Both the position numbers and the translations under genes were made by a program. A model generated the notes under the pieces. It had not been told where the DNA came from, made no database searches, and was given only the letters and a program-made list of their open reading frames with translations. Shown here in pieces: positions 35,877-46,478 of a stretch of 64,000 nt of DNA; the first letter of the stretch is position 1; every line of letters starts with the position of its first letter. Origin of the DNA: Halopseudomonas oceani (lineage in GTDB: Bacteria; Pseudomonadota; Gammaproteobacteria; Pseudomonadales; Pseudomonadaceae); assembly GCF_002903165.1 (NCBI RefSeq), contig NZ_PPSK01000002.1:62001-126000 (forward strand), given 5' to 3'.

Positions 35877-37216
35877 AGCGCGGTCGCGGTCGCCCGCGTG
35901 CAACCGCCGTCGCCGACGCGCCTGCTGCGGTTGGCCAGCGCATCGAGCTTGCGCTTGAGCGCCTGACCCACGATGGCCGCGGCATCGGCCGCTGGCGAGG
36001 ACGAACTACCTTTGTCGAGGGCGGTTTGCCCGGCGAGCAGGTTACCGCCAGGGTTGTCCGGGCGCGTAGCAAGTTGATCGAGGCACGCCTGGAAAGCCTG
36101 CAGCAGAGTAGTCCAGAGCGTCAGCAGCCGCGTTGTCCGCACGTTGAATTGTGTGGTGGCTGCAGTCTGCAGCACATGGCACACACGCAGCAGCTGGAGA
36201 TCAAGCAGCAGGCACTGGCCCAGCAATTGCAACATTTCGCCCAACTTGAACCACAGCAATGGGCGCCGGCATTGTCCGGGCCGGAATACGGCTATCGTCA
36301 GCGGACACGTATTGCGCTGCGCTGGGACCGGCAGCGGCGTGAGCTGGATGTGGGCTTTCGTCAGCGGGCCAGCAGTGAGCTGGTTAATGTGGAGCAATGC
36401 CCTGTTCTGGTGCCGGAGCTGGAGGCCGCGCTCAAGGCGCTACCGAACATGCTGCGTGGTCTTGAGGCGGTCGAGACCTTGGGTCATGTTGAACTGATTG
36501 GTGGAGAACATCCGGCACTGGTGCTGCGCCACCTGCGGCCTTTGCCAGCCGAGGACCAGCAGCAGTTGGCAGCCTTTGCCACGCAGTTCGGCATGAGCTG
36601 CTGGCTGCAGGGTGATGACTTGTCGGCTGTACCGCTGGGCGCTGCCGCCGAGCCGGCCTATCGGCTGGCTGATCAGCAGTTGATGTTGGAGTTTGCCCCG
36701 GGTGACTTTACCCAGGTCAACCCGCAGATTAATCAGGCGATGGTTAACCAAGCGCTGGACTGGCTGGCTATCGAGCCGGGCGAGGCGGTGCTGGATCTGT
36801 TCTGCGGGGTCGGCAATTTTGCCCTGGCGTTGGCCCGGGTGGGTGCAGCAGTAGTCGGCATTGAGGGCAGTGAAGAGATGGTCGCGCGGGCGCAGGACAA
36901 CGCGCGTAAAAACAAACTGCCGGCAGTGCACTTTTTGCCGGCTGATCTGTCGAAGCCACTTGAAATGCCAGCAGGGCCCCAGACATATACCGCTGCCTTG
37001 CTTGATCCGCCGCGCGACGGTGCAGATCAAATGGCCGCAGATCTGGCGGCGATGGGTGTTGAACGCATACTTTATGTTTCCTGCAACCCGGCTACGCTGG
37101 CGCGGGATGCGGGAATTCTGGCTGGCAAGGGCTACACCCTGGTTCGGGCGGGTATCATGGACATGTTTCCCCAGACCGCCCATGTCGAAGCCATGGCATT
37201 GTTCCGGAGACAATAG
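35873..37216 (+). CDS. rlmD: 23S rRNA (uracil(1939)-C(5))-methyltransferase
   Basis: A 447-residue RlmD/RumA. It methylates U1939 of 23S rRNA. A TRAM RNA-binding domain lies at the N terminus. The Fe-S cluster cysteines are in RCPHVELCGGCSLQH and EQCPVL. The SAM site is VLDLFCGVGNFALALA. The catalytic cysteine lies in YVSCNPATLARD after DPPRDGADQ. It is translationally coupled to cysM, and relA starts 26 bp later, an order I recall from P. aeruginosa. Confidence 0.96.
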   Translation: MKRGRGRPRATAVADAPAAVGQRIELALERLTHDGRGIGRWRGRTTFVEGGLPGEQVTARVVRARSKLIEARLESLQQSSPERQQPRCPHVELCGGCSLQHMAHTQQLEIKQQALAQQLQHFAQLEPQQWAPALSGPEYGYRQRTRIALRWDRQRRELDVGFRQRASSELVNVEQCPVLVPELEAALKALPNMLRGLEAVETLGHVELIGGEHPALVLRHLRPLPAEDQQQLAAFATQFGMSCWLQGDDLSAVPLGAAAEPAYRLADQQLMLEFAPGDFTQVNPQINQAMVNQALDWLAIEPGEAVLDLFCGVGNFALALARVGAAVVGIEGSEEMVARAQDNARKNKLPAVHFLPADLSKPLEMPAGPQTYTAALLDPPRDGADQMAADLAAMGVERILYVSCNPATLARDAGILAGKGYTLVRAGIMDMFPQTAHVEAMALFRRQ

Positions 37217-37242
37217 ATCGCCTCTGGGCGAGGATAAGAAAG

Positions 37243-39495
37243 ATGGTACAGGTCAGAGCAGCACACCCGATCAATCAGGATGGAAGCGTCAACATCGACG
37301 CCTGGATCAGCAGAATCGGGGAGCGGACCCAGCTCGGCGATCCCCAGGTGCTGCATGAGGCGTGCGAGTGGGCATGTGATCTCGAGCAGCAGGCCATTGC
37401 GGCCGAGAACATCTGGGCCAACGGCGCCAGCAGCTATCGCACCGGTCTGGAAATGGCCGAGATTCTTGCCGACCTCAAACTCGACCAGGATTCGCTGGTC
37501 GCCGCCGTGGTCTATCGCGCGGTGCGTGAGCGCAAGACCGATATCACCGAGGTAGAGCATCGTTTTGGCCCGACCGTCGCCCATCTGGTTGATGGTGTCC
37601 AGCGCATGGCGGCGATCAGTGTGTCGCAGAATCCCGGCAACAATGCCATGTTCAACACCCAGTCACAGGTCGAGAATTTGCGCAAGATGCTGGTGACCAT
37701 GGTCGACGACGTACGCGTTGCGTTGATCAAGCTGGCTGAACGCACCTGCGCCATCCGGGCGGTCAAGGACGCGCCGGAGGAGAAGCGTTATCGGGTTGCC
37801 CGCGAGGTGTTCGACATCTATGCGCCGCTGGCGCACCGGCTTGGTATCGGTCATATCAAGTGGGAGCTGGAGGATCTGTCCTTCCGTTATCTGGAGCCTG
37901 CCCAGTACAAGCAGATCGCCAAGCTGCTGGACGAACGCCGGCTTGACCGGCAGGAATATATCGATGCGGTGATGGGGCAGCTGCGTGCGGCGCTGGAAGA
38001 GGCGTCCATTCATGCCGACATCACTGGGCGGGCCAAGCATATCTATTCGATCTGGCGGAAGATGCAGCGCAAGGGCATCGATTTCAGTCAGGTCTACGAC
38101 GTGCGCGCGGTGCGGATTTTGGTGCCGCAGGTGCGTGACTGCTATACCGCGCTGGGTGTGGTGCACAGCCTGTGGCGCCACATTCCCAACGAGTTCGACG
38201 ACTATATCGCCAATCCCAAGGAGAACGGCTACCGCTCGCTGCACACTGCGGTGATCGGCCCTGAGGGCAAGGTGCTGGAAGTACAGATCCGTACCCAGGG
38301 TATGCATGAAGAGGCTGAGCTCGGTGTCTGCGCCCACTGGCGCTACAAGGGAACCGACCTGGACAGCAACTCCAACGCCTACGAAGACAAGATCGCCTGG
38401 CTGCGGCAGGTGCTGGAATGGCACGAAGAAATGGGCGATATCGGCGGGCTGGCCGAGCAGTTGCGGGTCGACTTTGAGCCGGACCGCATCTATCTGTTCA
38501 CGCCCGATGGGCATGTGCTGGACATGCCCAAGGGCGCGACCCCGCTGGATTTCGCTTATCGGGTACACACCGAGATCGGCCACAGCTGCCGCGGCGCCAA
38601 GGTCAACGGCCGCATTGTCCCGCTCAACTACCTGCTGCAGACCGGTGAGCAGGTCGAGATCATTACTGGCAAGCAGAGCGGGCCGAGTCGTGACTGGCTG
38701 AACCCCAACCTCGGCTACCTGAACACGTCACGCGCGCGGGCCAAGGTGCAGCACTGGTTCAAGGAGCAGGCCCGCGAGCAGAACGTTCAGGCCGGCAAGC
38801 TGATGGTCGAGCGCGAACTGACCCGTATGGCCCTGAACGGCGCAGACTATGCGCAACTGATCGACCGTCTCGGGCTGAAGAGTCAGGAAGATTTGTTCGT
38901 CGCTGTCGGAGCCGGCGATATGCGTCTGGCCCACGTGGTGACTGTGGCCCAGCAATTGGTCGAGCCGGATCGTCACAGCGAGCAGCTGGAGCTGATTCCG
39001 AAGAAGCCGAGCCGCTCTTCTGTCGGCCGCCGCGGCGACGTCTATATTCAGGGTGTCGGCAACCTGATGACCCAACTGGCGGGTTGCTGTCAGCCGGTGC
39101 CGGGCGATCCGATCATTGGCTATATCACCCTCGGTCGCGGCGTCACGGTCCACCGCGCCGACTGTGCCAATGCGATGCAGCTGCAGGATCGTGACTCTGA
39201 GCGCCTGATCGAGGTGAGCTGGGGCGGCGCACCAGTGCAGACCTACCCGGTGGAGATCTATATCAAGGCCTACGACCGCTCCGGTCTGTTGCGCGACGTT
39301 TCACTGTTGTTGGCCAACGAGAAGATCAACGTGCTGGAGGTTAATACGCGTACCAACAAGGACGATAACTACGCCGCCATGTTGCTGACTATCGAAATTC
39401 CGAATCTCGGTCTGCTCAGCCGTCTGTTGACCCGGATCAGCCAGTTGCCGAACGTGATCGAGGCGCGGCGCAACCGTCAGGAAGCTCGCGGATGA
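37243..39495 (+). CDS. relA: (p)ppGpp synthetase I, RelA
   Basis: A 750-residue long RSH protein. The synthetase domain (about 240-360) is intact, with the typical VYDVRAVRILVPQVRDCYTALG. TGS, helical, zinc-finger (GCCQPVPGD) and ACT domains follow and bind stalled ribosomes. In the N-terminal hydrolase-like domain the HD pair is missing (VAAVVYRAVRERK), so it should only make the alarmone, as RelA does, in contrast to SpoT. It overlaps mazG (ATGA). Confidence 0.96.
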   Translation: MVQVRAAHPINQDGSVNIDAWISRIGERTQLGDPQVLHEACEWACDLEQQAIAAENIWANGASSYRTGLEMAEILADLKLDQDSLVAAVVYRAVRERKTDITEVEHRFGPTVAHLVDGVQRMAAISVSQNPGNNAMFNTQSQVENLRKMLVTMVDDVRVALIKLAERTCAIRAVKDAPEEKRYRVAREVFDIYAPLAHRLGIGHIKWELEDLSFRYLEPAQYKQIAKLLDERRLDRQEYIDAVMGQLRAALEEASIHADITGRAKHIYSIWRKMQRKGIDFSQVYDVRAVRILVPQVRDCYTALGVVHSLWRHIPNEFDDYIANPKENGYRSLHTAVIGPEGKVLEVQIRTQGMHEEAELGVCAHWRYKGTDLDSNSNAYEDKIAWLRQVLEWHEEMGDIGGLAEQLRVDFEPDRIYLFTPDGHVLDMPKGATPLDFAYRVHTEIGHSCRGAKVNGRIVPLNYLLQTGEQVEIITGKQSGPSRDWLNPNLGYLNTSRARAKVQHWFKEQAREQNVQAGKLMVERELTRMALNGADYAQLIDRLGLKSQEDLFVAVGAGDMRLAHVVTVAQQLVEPDRHSEQLELIPKKPSRSSVGRRGDVYIQGVGNLMTQLAGCCQPVPGDPIIGYITLGRGVTVHRADCANAMQLQDRDSERLIEVSWGGAPVQTYPVEIYIKAYDRSGLLRDVSLLLANEKINVLEVNTRTNKDDNYAAMLLTIEIPNLGLLSRLLTRISQLPNVIEARRNRQEARG

Positions 39496-40310
39496 GCTAT
39501 CAGCTGGATGATCTGCTGTACCTGATGCAGCGCTTGCGCGACCCGCAGCATGGTTGTCCGTGGGATCTGGAGCAGAGCTACGCGACCATCGTGCCGCATA
39601 CGCTAGAAGAGGCCTACGAAGTCGCCGATGCCATCGAGCAGGGCGATTTCGACCAATTGCGTGGCGAGCTGGGTGACCTGCTGTTTCAGGTGGTGTATTA
39701 CGCTCAACTGGCAGATGAAGAGCAGCGTTTTGGTTGGAACGAGGTGGTGGATGGCATCACCCGCAAGCTGGTGCGGCGTCACCCCCACGTGTTCCCGGAT
39801 GGCAAGCTGCGTACCCCGCCTGGCACCCTGACTTTGGCACCTGAGCAGATCAAACAGCGCTGGGAGCAGATCAAGGCCGAGGAACGGGCTGAGAAGGCAG
39901 ACCAGCCTGAACAGCTTTCATTGCTGGATGATGTGCCCGCAGCGCTGCCAGCGCTGAGTCGCGCGCAAAAACTGCAGAAGCGCGCCTCGTCCGCCGGGTT
40001 CGACTGGCCCGAGGCAGCGCCGGTCATTGACAAGATCAGCGAAGAGCTCGATGAGGTGCGCGAAGCACTGGCCGCTGGCCAGCAGCAGGCTGTTGCAGAG
40101 GAAATGGGTGACCTGCTGTTCTGCGTGGTCAACCTGGCGCGTCATCTCGGCGTGGATGCGGAAAACGCCTTGCGTCAGGGCAATGCCAAGTTCGAGCGGC
40201 GCTTCCGCTTTATCGAAGATCAAGTGCGTGCGCAGGGCACTACGGTGGCCGAGCGCGCTCTGGACGAACTCGACGCCTTTTGGGATATGGCCAAGCAAGC
40301 GGGGTTGTAA
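39492..40310 (+). CDS. mazG: Nucleoside triphosphate pyrophosphohydrolase MazG
   Basis: A 272-residue protein with two MazG helical repeats. The metal-binding ExxE12-28ExxD pattern appears as LEEAYEVADAIE with ELGDLLFQVVYY, and again as ISEELDEVREALA with EMGDLLFCVVNLA. It hydrolyses NTPs and dNTPs, and in E. coli it limits (p)ppGpp during starvation, which fits the coupling to relA. Length agrees with E. coli MazG. Confidence 0.95.
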   Translation: MSYQLDDLLYLMQRLRDPQHGCPWDLEQSYATIVPHTLEEAYEVADAIEQGDFDQLRGELGDLLFQVVYYAQLADEEQRFGWNEVVDGITRKLVRRHPHVFPDGKLRTPPGTLTLAPEQIKQRWEQIKAEERAEKADQPEQLSLLDDVPAALPALSRAQKLQKRASSAGFDWPEAAPVIDKISEELDEVREALAAGQQQAVAEEMGDLLFCVVNLARHLGVDAENALRQGNAKFERRFRFIEDQVRAQGTTVAERALDELDAFWDMAKQAGL

Positions 40311-40353
40311 CCTGCGGGCGTCACGCGACACCTTCGCTACCCTGCTTGCGTAG

Positions 40354-40373
40354 GGTCACGGCATGCCGTGACC
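40354..40373. terminator. 20-bp perfect palindrome between convergent genes
   Basis: GGTCACGGCATGCCGTGACC is a perfect palindrome that lies between the ends of mazG (40310) and the minus-strand gene ending at 40388. No T run follows on either strand. A two-way terminator or a protein-binding site are both possible. Confidence 0.4.
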
Positions 40374-40387
40374 GTGATTGCCAGCTG

Positions 40388-40732
40388 CTAATGCTGGGTT
40401 TCCTGCTGACGTTCGATCAGCTCCCTGAGGTGTTTGCGGCTCAGCTCCAGATAGCGTGGCGTAGGGCCAACGTCGTCGTAGAGCGGATCACCCAACTCAT
40501 CAACGGAAATCACCTTGGTGCCGGCCTGATAGGGCAGGCTGGCTTCGAGTTCTTCCAGCGCTGCGCTGAGCAGGTCGGTGATCAAGTCTTCGATGCGGCG
40601 TTTTGGATACATTTCGTGCAGCGCTTCCAGGCGCGCTGCATCTTCCAGTGACAGGTGCACGTCATAGGTATTGCGGGTAACGCGGCCCTTGGCGGTTTTT
40701 TCCCAAGTCTGGGTGAGTTCACGGATCTTCAT
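40388..40732 (-). CDS. Small conserved cytoplasmic protein of unknown function
   Basis: A 114-residue protein read from ATG 40732, which is preceded on its strand by AAGGGGGAAACC, a strong ribosome-binding site; an earlier in-frame start at 40786 lacks one. It is acidic and helical, with [28 protein letters not shown] residues near the middle and a conserved-looking [18 protein letters not shown] near the end (spans at about residues 22-45 and 84-101). I recall similar proteins next to ppc in other pseudomonads, sometimes loosely labelled as pilin-assembly or type 1 pilus proteins, but nothing here supports that. There is no signal peptide. Confidence 0.75.
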   Translation of the reverse strand: MKIRELTQTWEKTAKGRVTRNTYDVHLSLEDAARLEALHEMYPKRRIEDLITDLLSAALEELEASLPYQAGTKVISVDELGDPLYDDVGPTPRYLELSRKHLRELIERQQETQH

Positions 40733-40926
40733 GGTTTCCCCCTTGTGAGAGCTTGTCGACCTGTCATCTGCAGTCAAAACTGGCACAACAGGTCTGTACT
40801 TCCGGGTTCGCTTGTGGCGACTCCTTGAGCATAGACCATCGACATGGCTTTAAGTGCCATTGGCCCCTTGTCAGGCGGGGGCGTGCATCGCATGCTGGTA
40901 GTCCCAAAACGTTCGGAGGTAAGTCC

Positions 40927-43566
40927 ATGACCGATATCGATGCTCGCTTGCGTGAAGACGTCCACAATCTGGGAGCCCTGCTTGGGCAGACCATCCAGGC
41001 ACACCTGGGAGAGGACTTTTTACAGCGCATCGAGCGCATTCGGTTGGGCGCCAAGCAGGGCCGCAAGGCAGATCAGGCAGCCAATGAAGCGCTGCTCAGT
41101 GCCTTGCAGGATCTGCCGGACAGTCAGTTGCTACCGGTCTGTCGGGCCTTCAATCAGTTTCTCAACCTGGCCAATATCGCCGAGCAGCATCACCGCATCC
41201 GTCGTCGCCGTGCCGACGAGCCGCTGGCGTTTGAACTGCGCTGCGTGAGTGACCTCCTGGCCCGGCTGAAGCAGGAAAATTTCAGCGCCGAGGCCATCGT
41301 CAAGCAGGTCAACGAGCTGGATATTGAGCTGGTGCTAACCGCGCATCCCACCGAGGTCACCCGTCGTACCCTGATTCAGAAGTACGATGCCATCGCGGCG
41401 GCCCTTGCCCGGGGCGACCACGACGACCTGACTGCTGCCGAGCAGGACGAGGTTCGACAGGATCTGGCGCGGCTGATCAGCGAGGCCTGGCATACCGATG
41501 AGATTCGCCGTACCCGCCCGACGCCGGTCGATGAGGCCAAATGGGGCTTTGCCGTGATCGAACATTCACTGTGGCAGGCATTGCCGCAGTTTATTCGTCG
41601 TTTTGATACCGATGTGCATGAGGCGACGGGGCATCACCTTGACCTGCGCGCCTCGCCGGTGCGAATTGCGTCCTGGATGGGCGGTGATCGCGATGGCAAC
41701 CCCAACGTGACGGCGCCAGTGACCCGTGAGGTGCTGTTGCTGGGGCGTTGGATGGCGGCGGATCTGTACCTGCGCGACATCGAGGAACTGACCAATCAGC
41801 TATCGATGCACGCGGCCAGCGACGAACTGCTGGCGCAAGCCGAGTCGGTCGATGAGCCCTATCGCTCGGTGCTCAAGCAGTTGCGTACCCGGCTGCAGGC
41901 AAGCCGGCGCTGGGCGGAACAGTCGCTTACTGCTGATGTGCCGATGCCTGACGAAGTCTTGCACAAGCTGGACGACCTGCGCGGCCCGCTGGAACTGTGT
42001 TACCGCTCGCTGATGCAGTTTGGTCTCAAGCGCATTGCCAATGGTCCGCTGCTGGATACGTTGCGACGGGTTAACGCCTTTGGTCTCGGGCTGGTGCGCC
42101 TGGATATTCGTCAGGATGCGGCGCGGCATGCCGAGGTATTTAGCGAGCTGACGCAATACCTGCAATTGGGTAACTACGCCGACTGGGACGAAGACGCCCG
42201 TTGTCGCTTCCTGCTTGAGGAGTTGCACAGTCGCCGTCCTCTGCTGCCGCCTGACTGGCAGCCGTCTGCCGACGTGGCTGAAGTGTTGGCGACCTGCCGG
42301 GTCGTCGCTCAGCAGCCGCGAGAGCTGCTTGGTTCCTACGTTATTTCCATGGCTTCGCACCCCTCCGATGTGCTGGCGGTCAAGTTGCTGCTCAAAGAGA
42401 CTGGCGTCAGCTGGCCGATGCGGGTTGCCCCGTTGTTCGAGACCCTCGATGATCTGGACCACGCCGCCGATGCCATCGATCGGCTGCTGGCGCTGGATCA
42501 GTACCGCGCGCTGGTTGGTGACGAGCAGGAAGTCATGATCGGTTACTCCGACTCGGCCAAGGATGCTGGCACGCTGGCTGCCGGGTGGGCGCAGTACCGC
42601 GCTCAGGAAGCGCTGGTAGGTGTCTGCCAGCGTCATGGTGTGCGTCTGCGGTTGTTCCACGGCCGTGGCGGCACCGTGGGGCGCGGCGGTGCTCCTGCGC
42701 ACATGGCGATCCTGTCGCAACCGCCGGGCTCGGTGCGCGGCCAGCTGCGTGTAACCGAGCAGGGCGAGATGATCCGCTTCAAGTTCGGGCTGCCCGGTAT
42801 CGCGGTGCAAAGCATGCAGCTTTACGCCAGTGCGGTGCTGGAAGCGAGTCTGCTGCCGCCGCCCGCGCCAAAGCCGGCCTGGCGGGAATTGATGCAGCAA
42901 TTGGCTGATCGCTCGGTGGAGGTGTATCGCGGGGTTGTACGCGGCGAGCCGCAGTTCGTTGAGTACTTCCGGCAAGCCACCCCGGAGCAGGAGCTGGGGC
43001 GCCTGCCGCTGGGCAGTCGGCCTGCCAAACGGCGCAGTCAGGGTGGTATTGAAACCCTGCGCGCGATTCCCTGGATATTTGCCTGGACCCAGACCCGGTT
43101 GATGCTGCCGGCCTGGCTAGGTGCCGGGCAGGCGCTGCGGGAGGCGCTGGATGCCGGCAAGCAGGAGCAGTTGCGTGAGATGATGGTGGGCTGGCCGTTC
43201 TTCCTGGCGCGGGTCGAGATGCTGGAAATGGTGTTGTCCAAAGCCGATGTCGATATTGCTCGTTTCTACGAGCGGCGCCTAGCCAGCCAGGACCTCTGGC
43301 CGCTGGGTGAGCGACTGCGTGCAGCGCTGGAACAGGCGACAGCGGTTGTGCTGCAACTGCGCGATACCGAGGTCTTGCTGGCGCATAATCCGGCGTTGGG
43401 CGAGTCGGTGGCGATCCGCAATCCCTATACCGATCCGCTGCACGTGCTGCAGGCCGAGCTGATGGCGCGTACCCGCGCCCAGGGCGAGAAGGTCGATCCA
43501 GATCTGGAGCGCGCGCTGATGGTGACCATGGCTGGCATCGCCGCCGGGATGCGCAATACCGGCTGA
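40927..43566 (+). CDS. ppc: Phosphoenolpyruvate carboxylase
   Basis: An 879-residue enzyme that adds bicarbonate to phosphoenolpyruvate to make oxaloacetate, refilling the citric acid cycle. [14 protein letters not shown] carries the first catalytic histidine, [16 protein letters not shown] the substrate loop and [12 protein letters not shown] the glycine-rich catalytic loop. ATG 40927 follows CGGAGGTAAGTCC, an excellent ribosome-binding site, so the longer upstream frame is ignored. It is divergent from the small protein at 40388-40732. The C terminus ends in MRNTG as usual. Confidence 0.97.
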   Translation: MTDIDARLREDVHNLGALLGQTIQAHLGEDFLQRIERIRLGAKQGRKADQAANEALLSALQDLPDSQLLPVCRAFNQFLNLANIAEQHHRIRRRRADEPLAFELRCVSDLLARLKQENFSAEAIVKQVNELDIELVLTAHPTEVTRRTLIQKYDAIAAALARGDHDDLTAAEQDEVRQDLARLISEAWHTDEIRRTRPTPVDEAKWGFAVIEHSLWQALPQFIRRFDTDVHEATGHHLDLRASPVRIASWMGGDRDGNPNVTAPVTREVLLLGRWMAADLYLRDIEELTNQLSMHAASDELLAQAESVDEPYRSVLKQLRTRLQASRRWAEQSLTADVPMPDEVLHKLDDLRGPLELCYRSLMQFGLKRIANGPLLDTLRRVNAFGLGLVRLDIRQDAARHAEVFSELTQYLQLGNYADWDEDARCRFLLEELHSRRPLLPPDWQPSADVAEVLATCRVVAQQPRELLGSYVISMASHPSDVLAVKLLLKETGVSWPMRVAPLFETLDDLDHAADAIDRLLALDQYRALVGDEQEVMIGYSDSAKDAGTLAAGWAQYRAQEALVGVCQRHGVRLRLFHGRGGTVGRGGAPAHMAILSQPPGSVRGQLRVTEQGEMIRFKFGLPGIAVQSMQLYASAVLEASLLPPPAPKPAWRELMQQLADRSVEVYRGVVRGEPQFVEYFRQATPEQELGRLPLGSRPAKRRSQGGIETLRAIPWIFAWTQTRLMLPAWLGAGQALREALDAGKQEQLREMMVGWPFFLARVEMLEMVLSKADVDIARFYERRLASQDLWPLGERLRAALEQATAVVLQLRDTEVLLAHNPALGESVAIRNPYTDPLHVLQAELMARTRAQGEKVDPDLERALMVTMAGIAAGMRNTG

Positions 43567-43574
43567 CGACAGAA

Positions 43575-43598
43575 AGCGCAGCCTTGATGGGCTGCGCT
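43575..43598 (+). terminator. Hairpin after ppc
   Basis: AGCGCAGCC (43575-43583) and GGCTGCGCT (43590-43598) form a 9-bp perfect stem starting 8 bp after the ppc stop. Outer bases GACGA/TCGTC extend it with an internal bulge. The downstream T run is poor, so the terminator strength is uncertain. Confidence 0.5.
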
Positions 43599-43677
43599 GA
43601 TCGTCAAGTATTTCAATGGCTTGTTTGCCTGCGACAATGGTCCGTCTTGTGCATGGCGGCGCGGGCGTGTATGTTGA

Positions 43678-44454
<777 letters not shown>

Positions 44455-44474
44455 GGCCTGTCCGCGTGACCCTG

Positions 44475-44515
44475 AGACCCGTGCTGACTTCGGTCGCACG
44501 GGTCTTTGCATTTTT
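44475..44515 (+). terminator. Rho-independent terminator after adk
   Basis: AGACCCGTGC (44475-44484) and GCACGGGTCT (44496-44505) form a 10-bp perfect stem with an 11-base loop, followed by TTGCATTTTT. It separates adk from tsaB. Confidence 0.85.
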
Positions 44516-44549
44516 GTACAATGCCCGGCCCTGAATTCAGAATCCGACC

Positions 44550-45224
44550 ATGACCACACTGCTTGCTCTGGATACCGCCACCGAATGCTGTTCCGCCGCG
44601 CTGCTGCATGGCGGCAACGTCACCGTGCGCAGCGAAGTGATTCCGCGTCAGCACGCTCAGCGTCTGCTGCCGATGATCGAGGAGCTGCTCAATGAGCGGG
44701 ACCTGCGCCTGCAGGATGTTGACGCGCTGGTGTTTGGTCGTGGCCCCGGTGCCTTCACCGGTGTGCGCATCGCGACCGGCATGGTGCAGGGGCTGGCCTT
44801 TGCCGCCGAGAAGCCGGTGATCGCTGTGTCCAATCTGGCAGCGCTGGCCCAGCGCGCGTGGCGTGAGCACGGTGCCGAAATTGTTGCAGCGGCGATTGAT
44901 GCGCGCATGGACGAAGTCTACTGGGGGCTGTACGGCCTGCAGGACGGTGTCATGCGGTCGCTTGATGCGGAGCGGGTCTGCCCTCCGGAAGCGGTCAGCC
45001 TGCCCGAAGGCGTCAGCGTGGTCGCCGGTGCCGGCACCGGCTGGCAGTACGCCGATCGCCTGGCGGTGGCGGCCGAGCGCAGCTGGCCGCAGATGCTGCC
45101 GGACGCACGCGACTTGATCACCCTGGCGCTGCCGAGCTGGCTGGCAGGTGAGGTGATGGATGCCGCTGATGCCCAGCCGGTCTACCTGCGCGACAAGGTT
45201 GCCACGCCCAAGGGCCAGGCGTAA
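44550..45224 (+). CDS. tsaB: tRNA threonylcarbamoyladenosine biosynthesis protein TsaB
   Basis: A 224-residue ASKHA-fold protein, a partner of TsaD and TsaE in making t6A37 on ANN-decoding tRNAs. LLALDTATECCSAAL opens the protein, and FGRGPGAFTGVRIATGM is the conserved glycine-rich segment. It lacks the metal-binding histidines of TsaD, as expected. It begins 35 bp after the adk terminator. Confidence 0.95.
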   Translation: MTTLLALDTATECCSAALLHGGNVTVRSEVIPRQHAQRLLPMIEELLNERDLRLQDVDALVFGRGPGAFTGVRIATGMVQGLAFAAEKPVIAVSNLAALAQRAWREHGAEIVAAAIDARMDEVYWGLYGLQDGVMRSLDAERVCPPEAVSLPEGVSVVAGAGTGWQYADRLAVAAERSWPQMLPDARDLITLALPSWLAGEVMDAADAQPVYLRDKVATPKGQA

Positions 45225-45254
45225 GCTGGCCCTATTATCTTCGGAGCGAATCTG

Positions 45255-45569
45255 GTGCGCCTGGACGGTTTTAATCCCTACTCATCGCTGCCTGACCGCA
45301 GCAGCCGCGCGATTGCCAATACGACTGGTAACAGTGCTGCTGCGTCCGTGCCTGGCAACGAGCAGGCTGGGGTAACGCAAACCCGTTTGCCTGCAGGTCA
45401 GATGGTCGCCGCCTCGGCACCGAGCGCTGAGTATATTCCGGCCCGTCGCGAGTCTTACGAGCCCGTCTACGGCCGTGCCAATCAGGCACTGGCCAGCTAT
45501 CAAAGCACCGCCAACATGCCGGTCGACAGCGCCGCCGACGCCATCGTCGGCATTGACACCTACGCCTGA
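45255..45569 (+). CDS. Small hypothetical protein, probably disordered
   Basis: A 104-residue protein from GTG 45255, preceded by TTCGGAGCGAATCTG, with a GGAG ribosome-binding site. It is rich in Ser, Ala, Asn and Pro, with no predicted membrane segment or signal peptide, so it is probably flexible. The end (VDSAADAIVGIDTYA) looks like a conserved cap. It lies 30 bp after tsaB on the same strand and 19 bp before the DUF72 gene. I recall a similar small gene after tsaB in other pseudomonads, but know no function. Confidence 0.6.
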   Translation: MRLDGFNPYSSLPDRSSRAIANTTGNSAAASVPGNEQAGVTQTRLPAGQMVAASAPSAEYIPARRESYEPVYGRANQALASYQSTANMPVDSAADAIVGIDTYA

Positions 45570-45588
45570 TGTCGTGACCGCGTTACCC

Positions 45589-46461
45589 ATGCGTTTTATC
45601 ACTGGTTGCCCGCTCTGGGCCGAGCCGTCCTGGTCTGGTCATCTCTATACCCGTGGCAGCGATGCGGACGAGCGGCTGGCGCAGTATAGCCGGGTCTTCG
45701 GTGCGGTCGAGGGCAATACCACTTTCTATTCGTTGCCCAGTGACACGCGGGTTGCCCGCTGGGCCGAGCTGCTGGCGGACGATTTTCATTTCTGTGCCAA
45801 GTTGCCGCGTGAGGTCAGTCACGGCGGTCGACTGGATCCGACACAGCCGATGTTGAAGACCTTCCTCAGTCGCATGGCACCACTGGAGCAGCGACTGGGG
45901 CCGATCTGGCTGCAGCTGCCGGAACGCTTCGCGCCGGAAGCGCTGGGTGCGCTTGCAGGTTTTCTCGACAGCTTGCCGAGCGATTACTGCTATGCAGTCG
46001 AAGTGCGTCATCCGGGCTTCTTTCGTAAGGACGAGGCCGAGCGTCAGCTCAATCGGTTGTTGCATCAGCGCGGTGTTGAACGGATCAGCTTCGACAGCCG
46101 AGCCTTATTTGCCAGCGATGCAACTGATCCCGCTACCCTTGAGGCAAAGCAGCGCAAGCCGCGTCTGCCGGTTCACGCCATCGCGTTGAGCGAGCGGCCC
46201 AGTGTGCGTTTTATTGGCGGTATGGACCTGGCTGCCAACTGGAAGGCGCTGGCACCCTGGCTCGACAAGTGTGTGCAGTGGCTGCAGGATGGACGCCAAC
46301 CGATGCTGTTTATGCATACCCCGGACAACCTGTTGGCTCCTCAACTGGCCCGAGACTTTCATGCCGCGCTCTGTGAGCGCTTGCCCGCGTTGCCGCCGAT
46401 GCCACTCTGGCCCGGTGAGCGTGAGACCGCCGAAACGCCGCAGCAGGGCGGCTTGTTCTGA
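45589..46461 (+). CDS. DUF72 family protein
   Basis: A 290-residue TIM-barrel-like protein of the DUF72 (YecE) family. [10 protein letters not shown] begins the chain, [16 protein letters not shown] is the family hallmark, and [13 protein letters not shown] and [11 protein letters not shown] follow. Function is not known; some members have been suggested to act on nucleic acids. ATG 45589 is chosen because the family start resembles [11 protein letters not shown] 45574 would add five residues. Neither has a good ribosome-binding site. Confidence 0.85.
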   Translation: MRFITGCPLWAEPSWSGHLYTRGSDADERLAQYSRVFGAVEGNTTFYSLPSDTRVARWAELLADDFHFCAKLPREVSHGGRLDPTQPMLKTFLSRMAPLEQRLGPIWLQLPERFAPEALGALAGFLDSLPSDYCYAVEVRHPGFFRKDEAERQLNRLLHQRGVERISFDSRALFASDATDPATLEAKQRKPRLPVHAIALSERPSVRFIGGMDLAANWKALAPWLDKCVQWLQDGRQPMLFMHTPDNLLAPQLARDFHAALCERLPALPPMPLWPGERETAETPQQGGLF

Positions 46462-46478
46462 TATCGACAGGAAGCTTC

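Noticed and set aside
36936-36999. Frameshift in rlmD suspected from overlapping open frames
   Set aside because: The main frame runs without a break through the SAM motif and catalytic cysteine to the normal end.
41800-42975. A 391-codon minus-strand frame opposite ppc
   Set aside because: Shadow of the PEP carboxylase frame; no recognisable motif.
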